From: an uncultured Acidobacteriia bacterium | Lineage (GTDB): Bacteria > Acidobacteriota > Terriglobia > Bryobacterales > Bryobacteraceae | DNA length: 64,000 nt | Assembly: GCA_903923395.1 (NCBI GenBank) | Contig: CAIXXM010000003.1 | Location: forward strand, 1 to 64,000 | Direction: 5' to 3' | In this document: positions 18,119-26,756 of the stretch, piece after piece | How positions within the stretch are numbered: position 1 is the first letter of the stretch | Layout: each line of letters starts with the position of its first letter | The notes under the pieces: generated by a model | Seen by the model: only the letters and a program-made list of their open reading frames with translations | The model's database searches: none | What the model was told of the DNA's origin: nothing | Program-made: the position numbers and the translations under genes

Positions 18119-18195
18119 CTTTGATACGAGTAGCGCCCGGGATGTGAATAGGGGATTACGGCCCAAAAGTGCTAAACTAAGATCTGTAATCCCTT

Positions 18196-18549
18196 GGGGG
18201 CGTAACGGTTTCGACGGGATTGGATCGCGATGTGGCGGCGTGCCGGGTTTCGAGCTCCCGTAAAACGATCGAAAAAACACAACTGCCAATAACATGCAGT
18301 TTGCATACGCTGCTTAATTAATTAAGCGGCCGCTCTTGCCGGTGAGCCTTCGCGCTGGTAAGCAAGCGTCATCTTGAAGGATAGGGAGCAGGCTTCGGTC
18401 CGTAGCTGAGCCCCGAGATCAACCGGACTAGGTTGTTGCTATCTTGCCGGTTCTCAGGCAATGACCGAAACTCCAGAATTGAGCTACGCACGTAGTCTCT
18501 GCATTTCGGACTTTTTCGGACGGGGGTTCAATTCCCCCCGCCTCCACCA
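18196..18549 (+). ncRNA. ssrA: tmRNA (transfer-messenger RNA)
   Basis: One-piece tmRNA of 354 bases. The 5' end GGGGGCG (18196-18202) pairs with CGCCTCC near the 3' end to form the acceptor stem, one pair being G-U. The typical segment GTAACGGTTTCGACGGGA follows. The T-arm GGGGGTTCAATTCCCCC is at 18522-18538 and the CCA is encoded (18547-18549). The tag frame resumes at GCC 18285 and reads ANNMQFAYAA, ending at TAA 18315-18317 with a second in-frame TAA two codons later; the AYAA end fits known acidobacterial tags (e.g. Solibacter-type ...FAYAA). It frees stalled ribosomes with SmpB, which is not in the window. Confidence 0.96.
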
Positions 18550-18581
18550 AAACACTCGAAAAAGCAAAACACTCGAAAAAG
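18549..18581 (+). repeat. Two 16-base direct repeats abutting the tmRNA 3' end
   Basis: AAAACACTCGAAAAAG occurs at 18549-18564 and again at 18566-18581, separated by one C. The first copy starts on the last base of the tmRNA CCA. tmRNA 3' ends are frequent integration sites, so this could be a scar, but it may equally be simple tandem duplication or part of a terminator-like A-rich region. Confidence 0.7.
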
Positions 18582-18625
18582 AAAGCTAGCCTCGCAAAAA
18601 TATGGAAGTATGGATTTTCCCGCGA

Positions 18626-18639
18626 GTACTGGTACAATA
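18626..18639 (+). promoter_or_regulatory. Candidate extended -10 promoter carrying a GTACTGGTAC motif
   Basis: GTACTGGTACAATA contains TGG-TACAAT, an extended -10 element (TG-n-TATAAT type), about 130 bases before the glucosaminidase-like gene. No good -35 is seen 17 bases upstream, as usual for extended -10 promoters. The overlapping GTACTGGTAC recurs in two other intergenic regions of the window (8501-8510 as GTACCAGTAC, 52463-52472). Confidence 0.35.
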
Positions 18640-18770
18640 AATCACATGACAGTTTTGTAACATCCTTGACCGAACCAGGGCCCGGCGTTTCCCGCCGCAA
18701 AATGGAGTGCACTTCGTACTGACGCAAGACGAGGTCTCACTCCCGACCACCTTCGAAAGGAATCAACAAT

Positions 18771-19268
18771 TTGCTCAAGCGTTTCCTGCCCTCAGGCTTT
18801 CTTATCTGTGCCGGGGTACTCAGCATTGCGGCCGCATCCGCGGCAGTCGATCAAACCGACGTCACCAAAGTCCGCAAGAAAACTGACCTGCGTGAGACTC
18901 TTCTCCGCAAGTTCTTCAAAGACAATCACTGCCCCGCCGAAAAGTACTCCAGCATCTTCCTGAAAGAAGCGGATGAACACGGCCTTGACTGGCGCTTACT
19001 TCCCAGTCTCTCGTTTGTGGAATCCGGGGGCGGCAAGACAGCTAGAAACAACAACCTCTTTGGATGGGCAAACGGCAAACGGCAGTTTAACTCCATCAGC
19101 GAAGCGATCCATCATGTTGCCTCTACTCTTTCCCATGGCAAGTCCTACCGGGGTAAAGATTTGGAAGCGAAACTCTTCACCTACAACCACCGCGCCGCTT
19201 ACCGTCAAACCATTCTTGACATGATGACGAAAATCGCGCCCGCGCCGGTGGATGGCCTGTCGGAATAA
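18771..19268 (+). CDS. Exported glucosaminidase/lysozyme-like peptidoglycan protein
   Basis: 165 residues from the TTG at 18771 (AAGG ten bases upstream). A signal peptide (to about residue 25, ASAAVD) is followed by a small lysozyme-like domain: CPAEKYSSIFLKEADEHGLDWRLLPSLSFVESGGG, NNLFGWANGKRQFNSISEAI and YRGKDLEAKLFTYN. This matches the mannosyl-glycoprotein endo-beta-N-acetylglucosaminidase/Bax-like (PF01832) fold, with E68 of FVESGGG-type as the probable catalytic acid. It would cleave the peptidoglycan glycan strand or a related chitin-like substrate in the periplasm. It stands alone between tmRNA and rpsA. Confidence 0.75.
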   Translation: MLKRFLPSGFLICAGVLSIAAASAAVDQTDVTKVRKKTDLRETLLRKFFKDNHCPAEKYSSIFLKEADEHGLDWRLLPSLSFVESGGGKTARNNNLFGWANGKRQFNSISEAIHHVASTLSHGKSYRGKDLEAKLFTYNHRAAYRQTILDMMTKIAPAPVDGLSE

Positions 19269-19321
19269 CCGTTCCCTGGACCCGCAGCCGCAAATTCACA
19301 CTGTTGTTGCCATTCTGTTGT

Positions 19322-19350
19322 TTGACAACCCTTGGCCCCGTCTCTATAGT
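19322..19350 (+). promoter_or_regulatory. Consensus sigma-70 promoter of rpsA
   Basis: TTGACA at 19322-19327 and TATAGT at 19345-19350, separated by exactly 17 bases. Transcription should begin near 19357 and give a leader of about 60 bases before the TTG start at 19419. This is the best promoter seen in the window and fits a highly expressed ribosomal gene. Confidence 0.85.
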
Positions 19351-19418
19351 GATTAAATCGCCGGGTTGCCGGACTCCGGCATGCACGGTCACACGGAACG
19401 GGTTCAAGGGCTGACAGT

Positions 19419-21110
19419 TTGACAGACAACGATTTGCAGGAAGTTCAAGATCCGCGCGAACCGCTCGTCGATCCAGACGAATACGAGCACCTGCTCGAAG
19501 ATTTCAGTCATCTTGCTCCGCCGTCGCGGAATGAGGTGCTGGAAGGGCGTGTCCTGAAGATATCGGGAGGCGGCATTTACATTGACGTCGGCTACAAAAC
19601 CGACGGCATTGCCCCGCTGGAACAGTTCCTGGATGCCACCGGTAAATGCACCGTCAAACCCGGGGACACCGTCGAGGTCATGTTTGAGGACGGTCATACG
19701 TCCGAAGGCTATGTTCGTCTGTCCCACGAAAAGGCGTCACGCCTCAAGATCTGGGACCAACTGGAACAGGCGATGGAGCAGCGCCTGAATATCCTCGGCA
19801 GGATCACGGCCAAGGTCAAAGGCGGACTGCAGGTAGACATCGGTGTCCGTGCGTTCATGCCCGGTTCGCAACTCGATGTGCGTCCGGTGCGGGCGGTAGA
19901 AACCTTCATCGGGCAGGACCTGCCGGTCAAGGTTGTCAAACTCAATCGCAAGCGCGGCAACGCTGTCGTCAGCCGCAAGCTGGTCATCGAAGAAGAAATA
20001 CTTGCCCGCAAAGCCCATACTCTTGAGTCGCTGCAAGAGGGTGTCGTCATCACCGGCACCGTCAAGAATCTAACCGATTACGGTGCCTTCATTGACCTGG
20101 GCGGCATTGATGGCTTGCTGCATGTGACCGATATGTCCTATGGGCGGATCAGTCATCCCTCGGAACTGCTTCATGTGGGTCAGGATGTGACGGCTGTTGT
20201 GCTCAAGTATGACCCCGCGAAAGAACGCGTCTCGCTGGGCTTGAAGCAAATGGTTCCAGACCCGTGGGAAGGTGCGCGTGACCGGTACCCGCTGGGCGGC
20301 AGAGTCTTTGGACGCGTGGTCAGTGTGACCGATTATGGCGCGTTCGTGGAACTCGAACCCGGCGTCGAAGGCCTGATCCATATCAGTGAAATGACGTGGT
20401 CGCGCAGGATGAAGCACCCCGCCAAGGTGGTCAAACCAGAGGACCAGGTAGAATCCGTCATCCTCGAAGTCAACCCCAAAGACCGGCGGATCTCACTCGG
20501 GTTGAAACAGCTCGAAGCCAACCCCTGGAGCACCGTCAGTGAGCGTTATGCAGTGGGTTCCGTGGTGGAAGGCCGCGTCCGGAACATGACGGAGTTCGGT
20601 GCTTTCATTGAAATCGAAGAGGGTATTGACGGTCTGGTCCATATCTCTGACCTTTCCTGGACCAAGCGGATTAAACACCCGAACGAAATTCTTCGCAAAG
20701 GCTCAGTCATCCAGGCCGTGATTCTCTCGATTGATGCGCCCTCCAAGCGGTTGTCACTGGGTGTGAAGCAACTGCAGCCCGATGCCTGGGAAACGTTCTT
20801 TCAGAGCCACAACGTAAATGATGTGGTCAGCGGGAAAGTACTGCGCCTGTCGGGTTTCGGAGCGTTTATTGAGATCGAGGAAGGTGTGGAAGGTCTGTGC
20901 CATTTTTCAGAAGTCCCCGGCTGGGGCGGGCGGAAAACCGACCCCGCGCCGCTGACACCCGGCGACACGCTCGAATTCAAAATCATAAAGATGAATGAGT
21001 CCGAACGGAAGATCGGTCTCAGCGTCAAGGCTCTGGTGGACGATGCGGAACGCCGCCGCCTGGAAAACTACACACGCAGCGCGTCGTCGGCCGCGAATGA
21101 ATTGCTTTGA
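19419..21110 (+). CDS. rpsA: 30S ribosomal protein S1
   Basis: 563 residues, close to the usual 550-600. Start TTG at 19419 with AAGGG eight bases upstream. Six S1 (OB-fold) domains are visible in order: about 38-107, 117-190, 207-280, 290-368, 376-455 and 462-543. The third to sixth carry the typical D-Y/F-GAF-(I/V)-(D/E) core (TDYGAFIDLGGIDGLLH, TDYGAFVELEPGVEGLIH, TEFGAFIEIEEGIDGLVH, SGFGAFIEIEEGVEGLCH). S1 binds mRNA on the 30S subunit and helps initiation, important here because many genes start with TTG or GTG and have weak ribosome-binding sites. It has its own promoter; autogenous control through the leader is known for S1 in other bacteria. The next gene begins 24 bases later. Confidence 0.95.
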   Translation: MTDNDLQEVQDPREPLVDPDEYEHLLEDFSHLAPPSRNEVLEGRVLKISGGGIYIDVGYKTDGIAPLEQFLDATGKCTVKPGDTVEVMFEDGHTSEGYVRLSHEKASRLKIWDQLEQAMEQRLNILGRITAKVKGGLQVDIGVRAFMPGSQLDVRPVRAVETFIGQDLPVKVVKLNRKRGNAVVSRKLVIEEEILARKAHTLESLQEGVVITGTVKNLTDYGAFIDLGGIDGLLHVTDMSYGRISHPSELLHVGQDVTAVVLKYDPAKERVSLGLKQMVPDPWEGARDRYPLGGRVFGRVVSVTDYGAFVELEPGVEGLIHISEMTWSRRMKHPAKVVKPEDQVESVILEVNPKDRRISLGLKQLEANPWSTVSERYAVGSVVEGRVRNMTEFGAFIEIEEGIDGLVHISDLSWTKRIKHPNEILRKGSVIQAVILSIDAPSKRLSLGVKQLQPDAWETFFQSHNVNDVVSGKVLRLSGFGAFIEIEEGVEGLCHFSEVPGWGGRKTDPAPLTPGDTLEFKIIKMNESERKIGLSVKALVDDAERRRLENYTRSASSAANELL

Positions 21111-21134
21111 CAGCCCACGGGTAGAATAGGCACC

Positions 21135-22082
21135 ATGCGCCTTCCCGCTCTGTTTCTGCTGTGTCTGACAGCTCTTCCCGCACAGACTCTGCTTGTGCTG
21201 AACAAAGAGGATTCGAACCTCGCCTTCCTGGACGTGAAGACCGGCAAGGTGACCACAACCGTCCCTGTGGGCTTCCAGCCGCATGAAATCACGGTGTCCG
21301 GGGATGGCAAATTCGCCTTTGTTTCCAATTACGGCAACGGACCACAACCGGGTAACACCATCTCAATGATTGATCTTGCCGCGAAGAAAGAACTTCGCCG
21401 CGTGGATGTGTCTCCGCTTGGGCGTCCTCATGGCATTTTCTGGTCAGAAGGCAAGGTGCTGTTCACGTCGGAAGCGAACAAGCTCATTGCGCGCTATGAT
21501 CCGGTCGCAAACCGCATGGATTGGATGCTGGGCACGGGCCAGAACACCACGCATATGGTGGCTGTGAGCAGAGACAGGAGCCAGATCTACACCGCCAATA
21601 TCGGTGCCAACACCATCACCATTATCGATGTGGCGAAGAACTACGAAGAAACCGTGGTGCCGGTCGGCAAAGGGCCGGAGGGTTTTGATCTTTCACCGGA
21701 TGGCAAACAGCTGTGGGCCGCGCACTCGCAGGACGGCGGAGTTTCCATCATTGACCTCAACGCAAAAAAGGTCACCGGCAACTTTGACGCTGGCACGAAA
21801 CGCTCCAACCGCCTCAAGTTCACGCCGGACGGCAAGACCGTACTCATCTCTGATCTTGCCGCGGGAGAACTGCTCTTCATCGATGTCGCAACGCGCAAAG
21901 TGGTCAAGAAGATCCCGGCGGGCAAGAGCACCGAAGGCATCCTGATCACACCCGATGGAGCCACGGCTTACGTTGCGGCAAACGGGGACAATGTGATTCT
22001 CGTGGTCGATCTGAAGTCGCGTAGCGTGACCGGGAAACTGGAGCCGGGCAAAGGGCCGGATGGGATGGCACTGCTGCCTTAA
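21135..22082 (+). CDS. Secreted YVTN-family beta-propeller protein
   Basis: 315 residues with a signal peptide (MRLPALFLLCLTALPAQ). The rest is a seven-bladed YVTN propeller: repeats of the type NKEDSNLAFLDVKTGKV, VPVGFQPHEITVSGDGKFAFVSNYG, VPVGKGPEGFDLSPDGKQLWAAH, DAGTKRSNRLKFTPDGKTVLISD and IPAGKSTEGILITPDGATAYVAA, each about 40 residues. Such exported propellers bind proteins, metals or quinone cofactors; no cofactor motif is obvious. It follows rpsA by 24 bases and could be read through from it, although a functional link is not expected. Confidence 0.88.
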   Translation: MRLPALFLLCLTALPAQTLLVLNKEDSNLAFLDVKTGKVTTTVPVGFQPHEITVSGDGKFAFVSNYGNGPQPGNTISMIDLAAKKELRRVDVSPLGRPHGIFWSEGKVLFTSEANKLIARYDPVANRMDWMLGTGQNTTHMVAVSRDRSQIYTANIGANTITIIDVAKNYEETVVPVGKGPEGFDLSPDGKQLWAAHSQDGGVSIIDLNAKKVTGNFDAGTKRSNRLKFTPDGKTVLISDLAAGELLFIDVATRKVVKKIPAGKSTEGILITPDGATAYVAANGDNVILVVDLKSRSVTGKLEPGKGPDGMALLP

Positions 22083-22386
22083 CCGGCAGTGATTCCGGCC
22101 AGGGTTCGTCCTTCCACGTGCGTCCGCAGCCGTAAATGTGAAAGCCTTCCGCGGGTGCGGATTGCGGCCGGAACCATTGATAGCCCATGGCCCAGGCATA
22201 GAAGAAGGGATTATCGAATCTCCAGGCCACAGCGGCACCCAACACCGTGTCAGCATCCCCGGTCAAGAAGTATCCGGGAGTTTCCACCTTTGTAAACAGA
22301 CTGGCGTAGACGTTCGAGGCGCGAACGTGCTGCGCGGCACCCGCATAGACAGCGAGTCCGAACAGAACGGATCGGAGTGAGATCAC
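21946..22386 (-). CDS. Doubtful small exported protein, 146 residues
   Basis: This is the only plausible coding content of the 379 bases between the YVTN gene and the CE15-like gene (22083-22461). It would start at a GTG at 22386 and begins with a signal-peptide-like MISLRSVLFGLAVYAGAAQHVRAS followed by a reasonable segment (YASLFTKVETPGYFLTGDADTVLGAAVAWRF, here not continuous). The last 45 residues run antisense into the YVTN gene and look like noise (SRSRYATSDRPRESHCPR), so the true protein may be shorter, frameshifted or absent. No good RBS is seen. An AT-rich stretch (GATATATACTT near 22440) may hold the promoter of the gene that follows. Confidence 0.3.
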   Translation of the reverse strand: MISLRSVLFGLAVYAGAAQHVRASNVYASLFTKVETPGYFLTGDADTVLGAAVAWRFDNPFFYAWAMGYQWFRPQSAPAEGFHIYGCGRTWKDEPWPESLPVKAAVPSHPALCPAPVSRSRYATSDRPRESHCPRLPQRKPWLHRV

Positions 22387-22461
22387 TTATATCGAGACAG
22401 TGGCTCCGGCGGCGCTTCTTTCTCAACTATTTGCGGCTCGGATATATACTTCATTCGACGT

Positions 22462-23721
22462 ATGAAATCCGTGGCAGTCCTCTCTCTGCTCTGCGCCGCC
22501 GCGCTGGCTCAAGCCCCGAAGTTCCGGGCTTACAACTACGATGAGTCAAAGGTTGGGGCCTATTCCCTGCCCGACCCGCTGCAATTGGCCAGCGGGAAAC
22601 ATGTCACTTCCGCGAAGATCTGGAAAACGCAACGGCGTCCGGAACTGTTGAAGCTGATTGAAGCGCAGATGTTCGGCAAGACACCCGCCGGCCCCTGGCA
22701 TGTGACTTACAGTTCGCCTGTGGTGGAGAATGCGGCACTGGGCGGCAAGGCCATACGCAAGCAACTGACCATGTCCATAGAAGGCCATGCCGACGGCCCC
22801 CAAATCCATTTGCTGCTCTATTTGCCGGCGAATGCGAAGAAGCCCGTGCCGGTGGTTCTCGGCTTGAACTTCAGCGGCAACCATACCGTCTCGCTTGACC
22901 CTGGCATCGAAATGCATGAAGTCTGGGTCCGGAATAAGAAGCAGTTGCCTGCCCCGGAATCACGCGGCACACAAGCGGAACAGTGGCAGGTGGAAAAGAT
23001 CCTGGCGGCGGGCATGGGACTCGCCACGATCTACTATTCGGAGATCGAGCCGGACTATGTGGGCGGCATGAAGGAAGGGGTCCGCTCGCTCTTCTTCCGG
23101 GCCGGGCAAACCGAACCCCCTCCCGACGAGTGGGGTGCCATTGCGGCATGGGCTTGGGGCTTGAGCCGGGCCTTGGATTACATGGAGAAGGATAAGCAGA
23201 TCGATGCCAGGCATGTTGCCGTGTTCGGCCATTCACGCCTGGGCAAGACGGCGGTGTGGGCGGGTGCCCATGATACCCGCTTTGCCGCAGTGATCTCGAA
23301 CAATTCCGGCGAAGGTGGCGCGGCGATATCCAAGCGCGATTACGGCGAGACCATCGAACATCTCAATGTCGCGTTCCCGCACTGGTTCTGCGGAAATTAC
23401 AAGCAATACACCAATCATCCAGAAAACCTGCCGTTTGATGCCCATGAGCTTCTCGCATTGATTGCGCCGCGCCCGCTCTATGTGGCCAGCGCGGAAGAAG
23501 ATAGAGGTTCTGATCCGCGCGGCGAGTTCCTGGGAGCGCTGCACGCGGGTCCGGTATATGAACTTATGGGGAAGAAGGGACTGGGAACAGACCAGATGCC
23601 TGGTCTACACCAGCCCATACAGCATGATGTCGCCTATCATGTCCGCGCGGGAAAGCATGATGTTACTGCCTATGACTGGGAGCAGTACCTTGCATTCCTG
23701 AAGCAGCACTTCAGTAAGTAA
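22462..23721 (+). CDS. Glucuronoyl (CE15-like) esterase, exported
   Basis: 419 residues with signal peptide MKSVAVLSLLCAAALAQA. An alpha/beta hydrolase with the CE15 pattern: nucleophile elbow GHSRLGKTAVWAGA (Ser at about 257), then ISNNSGEGGAAISKR, NVAFPHWFCGNYKQY and the region LLALIAPRPLYVASAEEDR, with the catalytic His near MPGLHQPIQHDVAYHVRAGKH. CE15 enzymes cleave the ester between 4-O-methyl-glucuronic acid of xylan and lignin alcohols; an acetyl-xylan esterase role is a less likely option. It acts in the periplasm or outside. It is convergent with a lipoprotein gene, overlapping it by 11 bases. Confidence 0.87.
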   Translation: MKSVAVLSLLCAAALAQAPKFRAYNYDESKVGAYSLPDPLQLASGKHVTSAKIWKTQRRPELLKLIEAQMFGKTPAGPWHVTYSSPVVENAALGGKAIRKQLTMSIEGHADGPQIHLLLYLPANAKKPVPVVLGLNFSGNHTVSLDPGIEMHEVWVRNKKQLPAPESRGTQAEQWQVEKILAAGMGLATIYYSEIEPDYVGGMKEGVRSLFFRAGQTEPPPDEWGAIAAWAWGLSRALDYMEKDKQIDARHVAVFGHSRLGKTAVWAGAHDTRFAAVISNNSGEGGAAISKRDYGETIEHLNVAFPHWFCGNYKQYTNHPENLPFDAHELLALIAPRPLYVASAEEDRGSDPRGEFLGALHAGPVYELMGKKGLGTDQMPGLHQPIQHDVAYHVRAGKHDVTAYDWEQYLAFLKQHFSK

Positions 23722-24898
23722 TCACTTCGCCGCCCAGAAGTATCAAAGACAAGATATCCTGTTGCGCCGGATCAAATGTTACGGGCACCAGTTGGCCTTG
23801 AAACAGCTTCTTAACCGTCAGGCTCATTAACTTGCTGGCAGGCTGGCGTTCGCCCGACTGCCGGATGACCGCGCCAATGTTATCCCCCGCAAAGACCGTG
23901 GTCTGCTTCCCGTTCACAGTAACTGGAACCACGGGATTCACTCCGTATTTCTTCGGCAGTCCGACGCAGAAACCGTTCTTCCAATCTGTACAGGAAGCGA
24001 CAGTCGCACCAAATTCCTGCTCCGATTTTGCGCCGATCACCAACGCCGTGAAATCCGAATCTCCAGCTTTGAAGATCAGGCGGTAGAAGGCCGCACCCTG
24101 CAGCGGTCCGAAAGGATTAACGGATGGTTTGTCCGCCAACTCTACCTTGCCGCCAATGCTCCGTTCCGCCCGCAAAGGCACAATCGAGTAGCCACTGGTC
24201 TTCTTCTCCAGACCGAACCAGGAGGTCTCGACCCCAACAACGCTCGACGTGAACGAAGCCGTCACGGTCAGGCTGTTACCGGCACCTGTAGTCGCCGCAT
24301 CCTGCAGGATCGGAGCATCTTCCGGCGTTCCTTGCTTCAGGATTGGTGTATTGAGGCGAAGTTGCATGGGCGGCTCCAGTGCGGTTTGTGCATTGGTCCG
24401 GGGACGCAGCAAGCGCAACCCTGCATTGACCGGCAGAGGCACCGCCTGCAGCATGGCTTGCGCCACCAAATCAGCACTCCCCGCATCCAGGCAACCGGCC
24501 GACTCCAACTCCCGCATCCGGCTCCCAAGCCAGCCATCGGACTGCTTCAACAGGGCCTCGCGGTCCACCGTCAGAACCAGTTTTCCTTTGCGGTACATCA
24601 CGCTGACGCCGCCGGACGCCGGAGGACAAGTCCGCTTCCCTGCCGCCACCGGTAAAGCAACAGGTTTGACGGGAGCCTCCGCTGAAGCCACACCGGGCGG
24701 CACCAGGATATTTCCCGCGAGGCGGTAACTATTATTCGCCGGACCTTTTGCGGCGCATCCGCTGAGCCACAACGCCGCGGCTACTGCCCAGAAACCGCTT
24801 CCTGAAAAGCGTAGCGCACGGGATTCGCATCGCCGTTCTCCAGCCCTGCACGGTTGATCATCAAAATGTAAATCCGTTTCTTTACCGGGTCGATCCAT
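23711..24898 (-). CDS. Lipoprotein of unknown function, start unclear
   Basis: A lipobox is clear (WAVAAALWLSGC, Cys at residue 48 of the longest form). The body contains paired cysteines (ASCTDWKNGFCVG), a beta-rich part (GNSLTVTASFTSSVVGVETSWFG split by loops) and ends with LFQGQLVPVTFDPAQQDILSLILLGGEVITY. No family was recognised. The longest frame starts at 24898 and would overlap the preceding gene by 118 bases; nearer to the lipobox no ATG or GTG exists in frame. The real start may be an in-frame non-standard codon close to the preceding stop (about 24800). It follows the Nif3/beta-lactamase gene in the same operon. Confidence 0.6.
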   Translation of the reverse strand: MDRPGKETDLHFDDQPCRAGERRCESRALRFSGSGFWAVAAALWLSGCAAKGPANNSYRLAGNILVPPGVASAEAPVKPVALPVAAGKRTCPPASGGVSVMYRKGKLVLTVDREALLKQSDGWLGSRMRELESAGCLDAGSADLVAQAMLQAVPLPVNAGLRLLRPRTNAQTALEPPMQLRLNTPILKQGTPEDAPILQDAATTGAGNSLTVTASFTSSVVGVETSWFGLEKKTSGYSIVPLRAERSIGGKVELADKPSVNPFGPLQGAAFYRLIFKAGDSDFTALVIGAKSEQEFGATVASCTDWKNGFCVGLPKKYGVNPVVPVTVNGKQTTVFAGDNIGAVIRQSGERQPASKLMSLTVKKLFQGQLVPVTFDPAQQDILSLILLGGEVITY

Positions 24899-26676
24899 GC
24901 CTGTGTCCCATAAGCGCCGCCATGTCCATAAGTTCCCGCCGATAACATCGAAGTAACATCGAGCGGTGTTCTTACCACACCTGTGCCGAATCCATACGCC
25001 ATGCCGGGCGTAAAACCAACATTCATTTCAGGTGTGGTTTGCACTGCGGTCATTGTCTGCACGGCAGCTTCCGAAAGATACCGCTTCCCGCCCTGCATGC
25101 CTCTGTTGAGCAGCAGCTGCGCGAACTTCGCGTAATCTGACGCCGTGGTGAAGATGCCCGCATTCGGGGCGGCGTAGCGGTCGCGCGACGCGGGCTGTTG
25201 TCCGTAGAGAATGCTGATGGTGGTTTCCGCGAAGTGATCCCCTTCCCGCTTCACCGGATGCACCCATTGCTTCATCTGCGCCTCAGAGAGATAGAATGCC
25301 GTATCCTTCATCCCCAGAGGTTCGAAGAAGTGCGTCCGCAGGAAGTGCTCATAAGTTTCCTGCGAGGCTACTTCCACAATCCGGCCGAGCATGTTCATCC
25401 CGGACTGGCAGTAACTCCACTTACTCCCGGGTGCAAACTTCAAAGGCTTTGAGGTAATCGCAGGCACCATATCTCCCAGCGACTTCGCAGCAGCGCCTTC
25501 TTTGTCCGTCACTTCAGAAAGGCCGGAAGTGTGAGTCAACAGATGCCGCACCGTGATTACCTGCGGAAACTTGCTGAACTCAGGAATGTATTTCGAGACC
25601 GGATCATCCACGCCAATCTTCTTTTGATCCACCAGCATCATGATGGCCGCAGCGGTTACCGGCTTCGTCATGGACGCTATCCAGAACATCCCGTTCGCGG
25701 GCATCGGCTTCGTCATCGCCGCATCCGCGAACCCAAAAGCCTGCGCCGGGCCGATAGACTTTTCATCGGCAACCACCGTCACCATGCCGGGTACAACTTT
25801 CTCTTCCACAAGCGACTTCATGCGTTCCTCAAGAGACCGCCGGACGGGCGCTGTGAAGGCCTCTGTCGCGGGAATGAATTCCACCGGAACGTCCTTGATG
25901 AAGGTCTTGATCCACCGGGCGCATTCGTTCATCCCCTGCTCTTCTGACGGCACATGGCCGAGAATGATGAGCGCCTTCTTCATGCCCTGCGCAACGGCAT
26001 CCTGCACATAAGGGACAGTCTCCCACTCGCGGGTTTCACCAATCACCAGAACATCTGTATCCGGCTCCCGGAAAGCACTCAGTTGCGCGGGCGTGCCTGC
26101 CGCACCGGGCAACAGGGCAATCCGCCGGACCTGCAAATCCGGATTGCCGATGATCCGCATCGTCCGTATGTGCAGCCTGTCACGCGTATCGGCCGCGAAT
26201 TCTTCCAGCGTCACCGCCGGCATCGTGAACCGCTGCGGATTCTCCGCCGACTGGTACTTTCCCCAATTCAACGCGGTCACCATTCCGGCAAGAATGCCGT
26301 CGGGCCGGCGTTTGTGCCAAAGGTCATGGAAGCGGAACACGACCATGTGGTGGTCTTGTATGAACTTCGCCTTCGCCAGATAGACCGGATCATTCACGAA
26401 ATCATCGGTCTTGTCGAGGTGGTTATAGAAGGTGGGCTCGTGCGTGATGATCAGGTTCTTGCCCGCTGCGGCCGCCCGTTGCAGGACGTCCATGGTGTCC
26501 ATAAAAGTGGTGGCAATCCCGGTGACCTGCGTCTCCGGATCTCCCGCCTTGATGGTGTCCACAGTACCCGCACCAACGGTCTGGCCGGTTGCAGCCTTGA
26601 TCTTTTCCAGTAGCTCGCGGGCCGTGGCTCCAGAGCAGGTTGAGGCGATGAGGAAGAAAGTAAGCAGGCGGATCAC
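24781..26676 (-). CDS. Exported fusion of a Nif3-like metal domain and a class C-type serine beta-lactamase/esterase
   Basis: 631 residues, GTG start at 26676. Residues 1-16 form a signal peptide. Residues about 18-275 resemble the NIF3/DUF34 family: VTGIATTFMDTMDVLQRA, LIITHEPTFYNH (H79), FHDLWHKRRPDGI (H117, D118) and GHVPSEEQGMNECARW (H241, E245/246), the expected ligands of its dinuclear metal site. Residues about 278-631 are an S12-type serine hydrolase: ASMTKPV (Ser335, Lys338), SYCQSGMNMLG (Tyr422) and HGGAYGTQAW in place of KTG. Nif3 proteins are normally cytosolic hexamers, so an exported version fused to a penicillin-binding-protein-like esterase is unusual. Downstream is the lipoprotein gene. 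Confidence 0.87.
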   Translation of the reverse strand: MIRLLTFFLIASTCSGATARELLEKIKAATGQTVGAGTVDTIKAGDPETQVTGIATTFMDTMDVLQRAAAAGKNLIITHEPTFYNHLDKTDDFVNDPVYLAKAKFIQDHHMVVFRFHDLWHKRRPDGILAGMVTALNWGKYQSAENPQRFTMPAVTLEEFAADTRDRLHIRTMRIIGNPDLQVRRIALLPGAAGTPAQLSAFREPDTDVLVIGETREWETVPYVQDAVAQGMKKALIILGHVPSEEQGMNECARWIKTFIKDVPVEFIPATEAFTAPVRRSLEERMKSLVEEKVVPGMVTVVADEKSIGPAQAFGFADAAMTKPMPANGMFWIASMTKPVTAAAIMMLVDQKKIGVDDPVSKYIPEFSKFPQVITVRHLLTHTSGLSEVTDKEGAAAKSLGDMVPAITSKPLKFAPGSKWSYCQSGMNMLGRIVEVASQETYEHFLRTHFFEPLGMKDTAFYLSEAQMKQWVHPVKREGDHFAETTISILYGQQPASRDRYAAPNAGIFTTASDYAKFAQLLLNRGMQGGKRYLSEAAVQTMTAVQTTPEMNVGFTPGMAYGFGTGVVRTPLDVTSMLSAGTYGHGGAYGTQAWIDPVKKRIYILMINRAGLENGDANPVRYAFQEAVSGQ

Positions 26677-26756
26677 TTGGCAATCATATAACTGCGGATT
26701 GCGGTGGAGATGAAAGCCAACACGAGCGCTGGGATTCTTTCCCCAAGGCCGGTTGC

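Noticed and set aside
18428-18727. A 99-residue minus-strand frame containing VEAGGIEPPSEK
   Set aside because: It is the antisense of the tmRNA 3' end and T-arm; this peptide is a well-known artefact of predicted proteins opposite tRNA-like sequences.
21205-21230. GGTTCGAATCC, a tRNA T-loop-like sequence, on the minus strand
   Set aside because: It lies inside the YVTN gene where it encodes EDSNL; there is no acceptor stem, anticodon arm or CCA around it.
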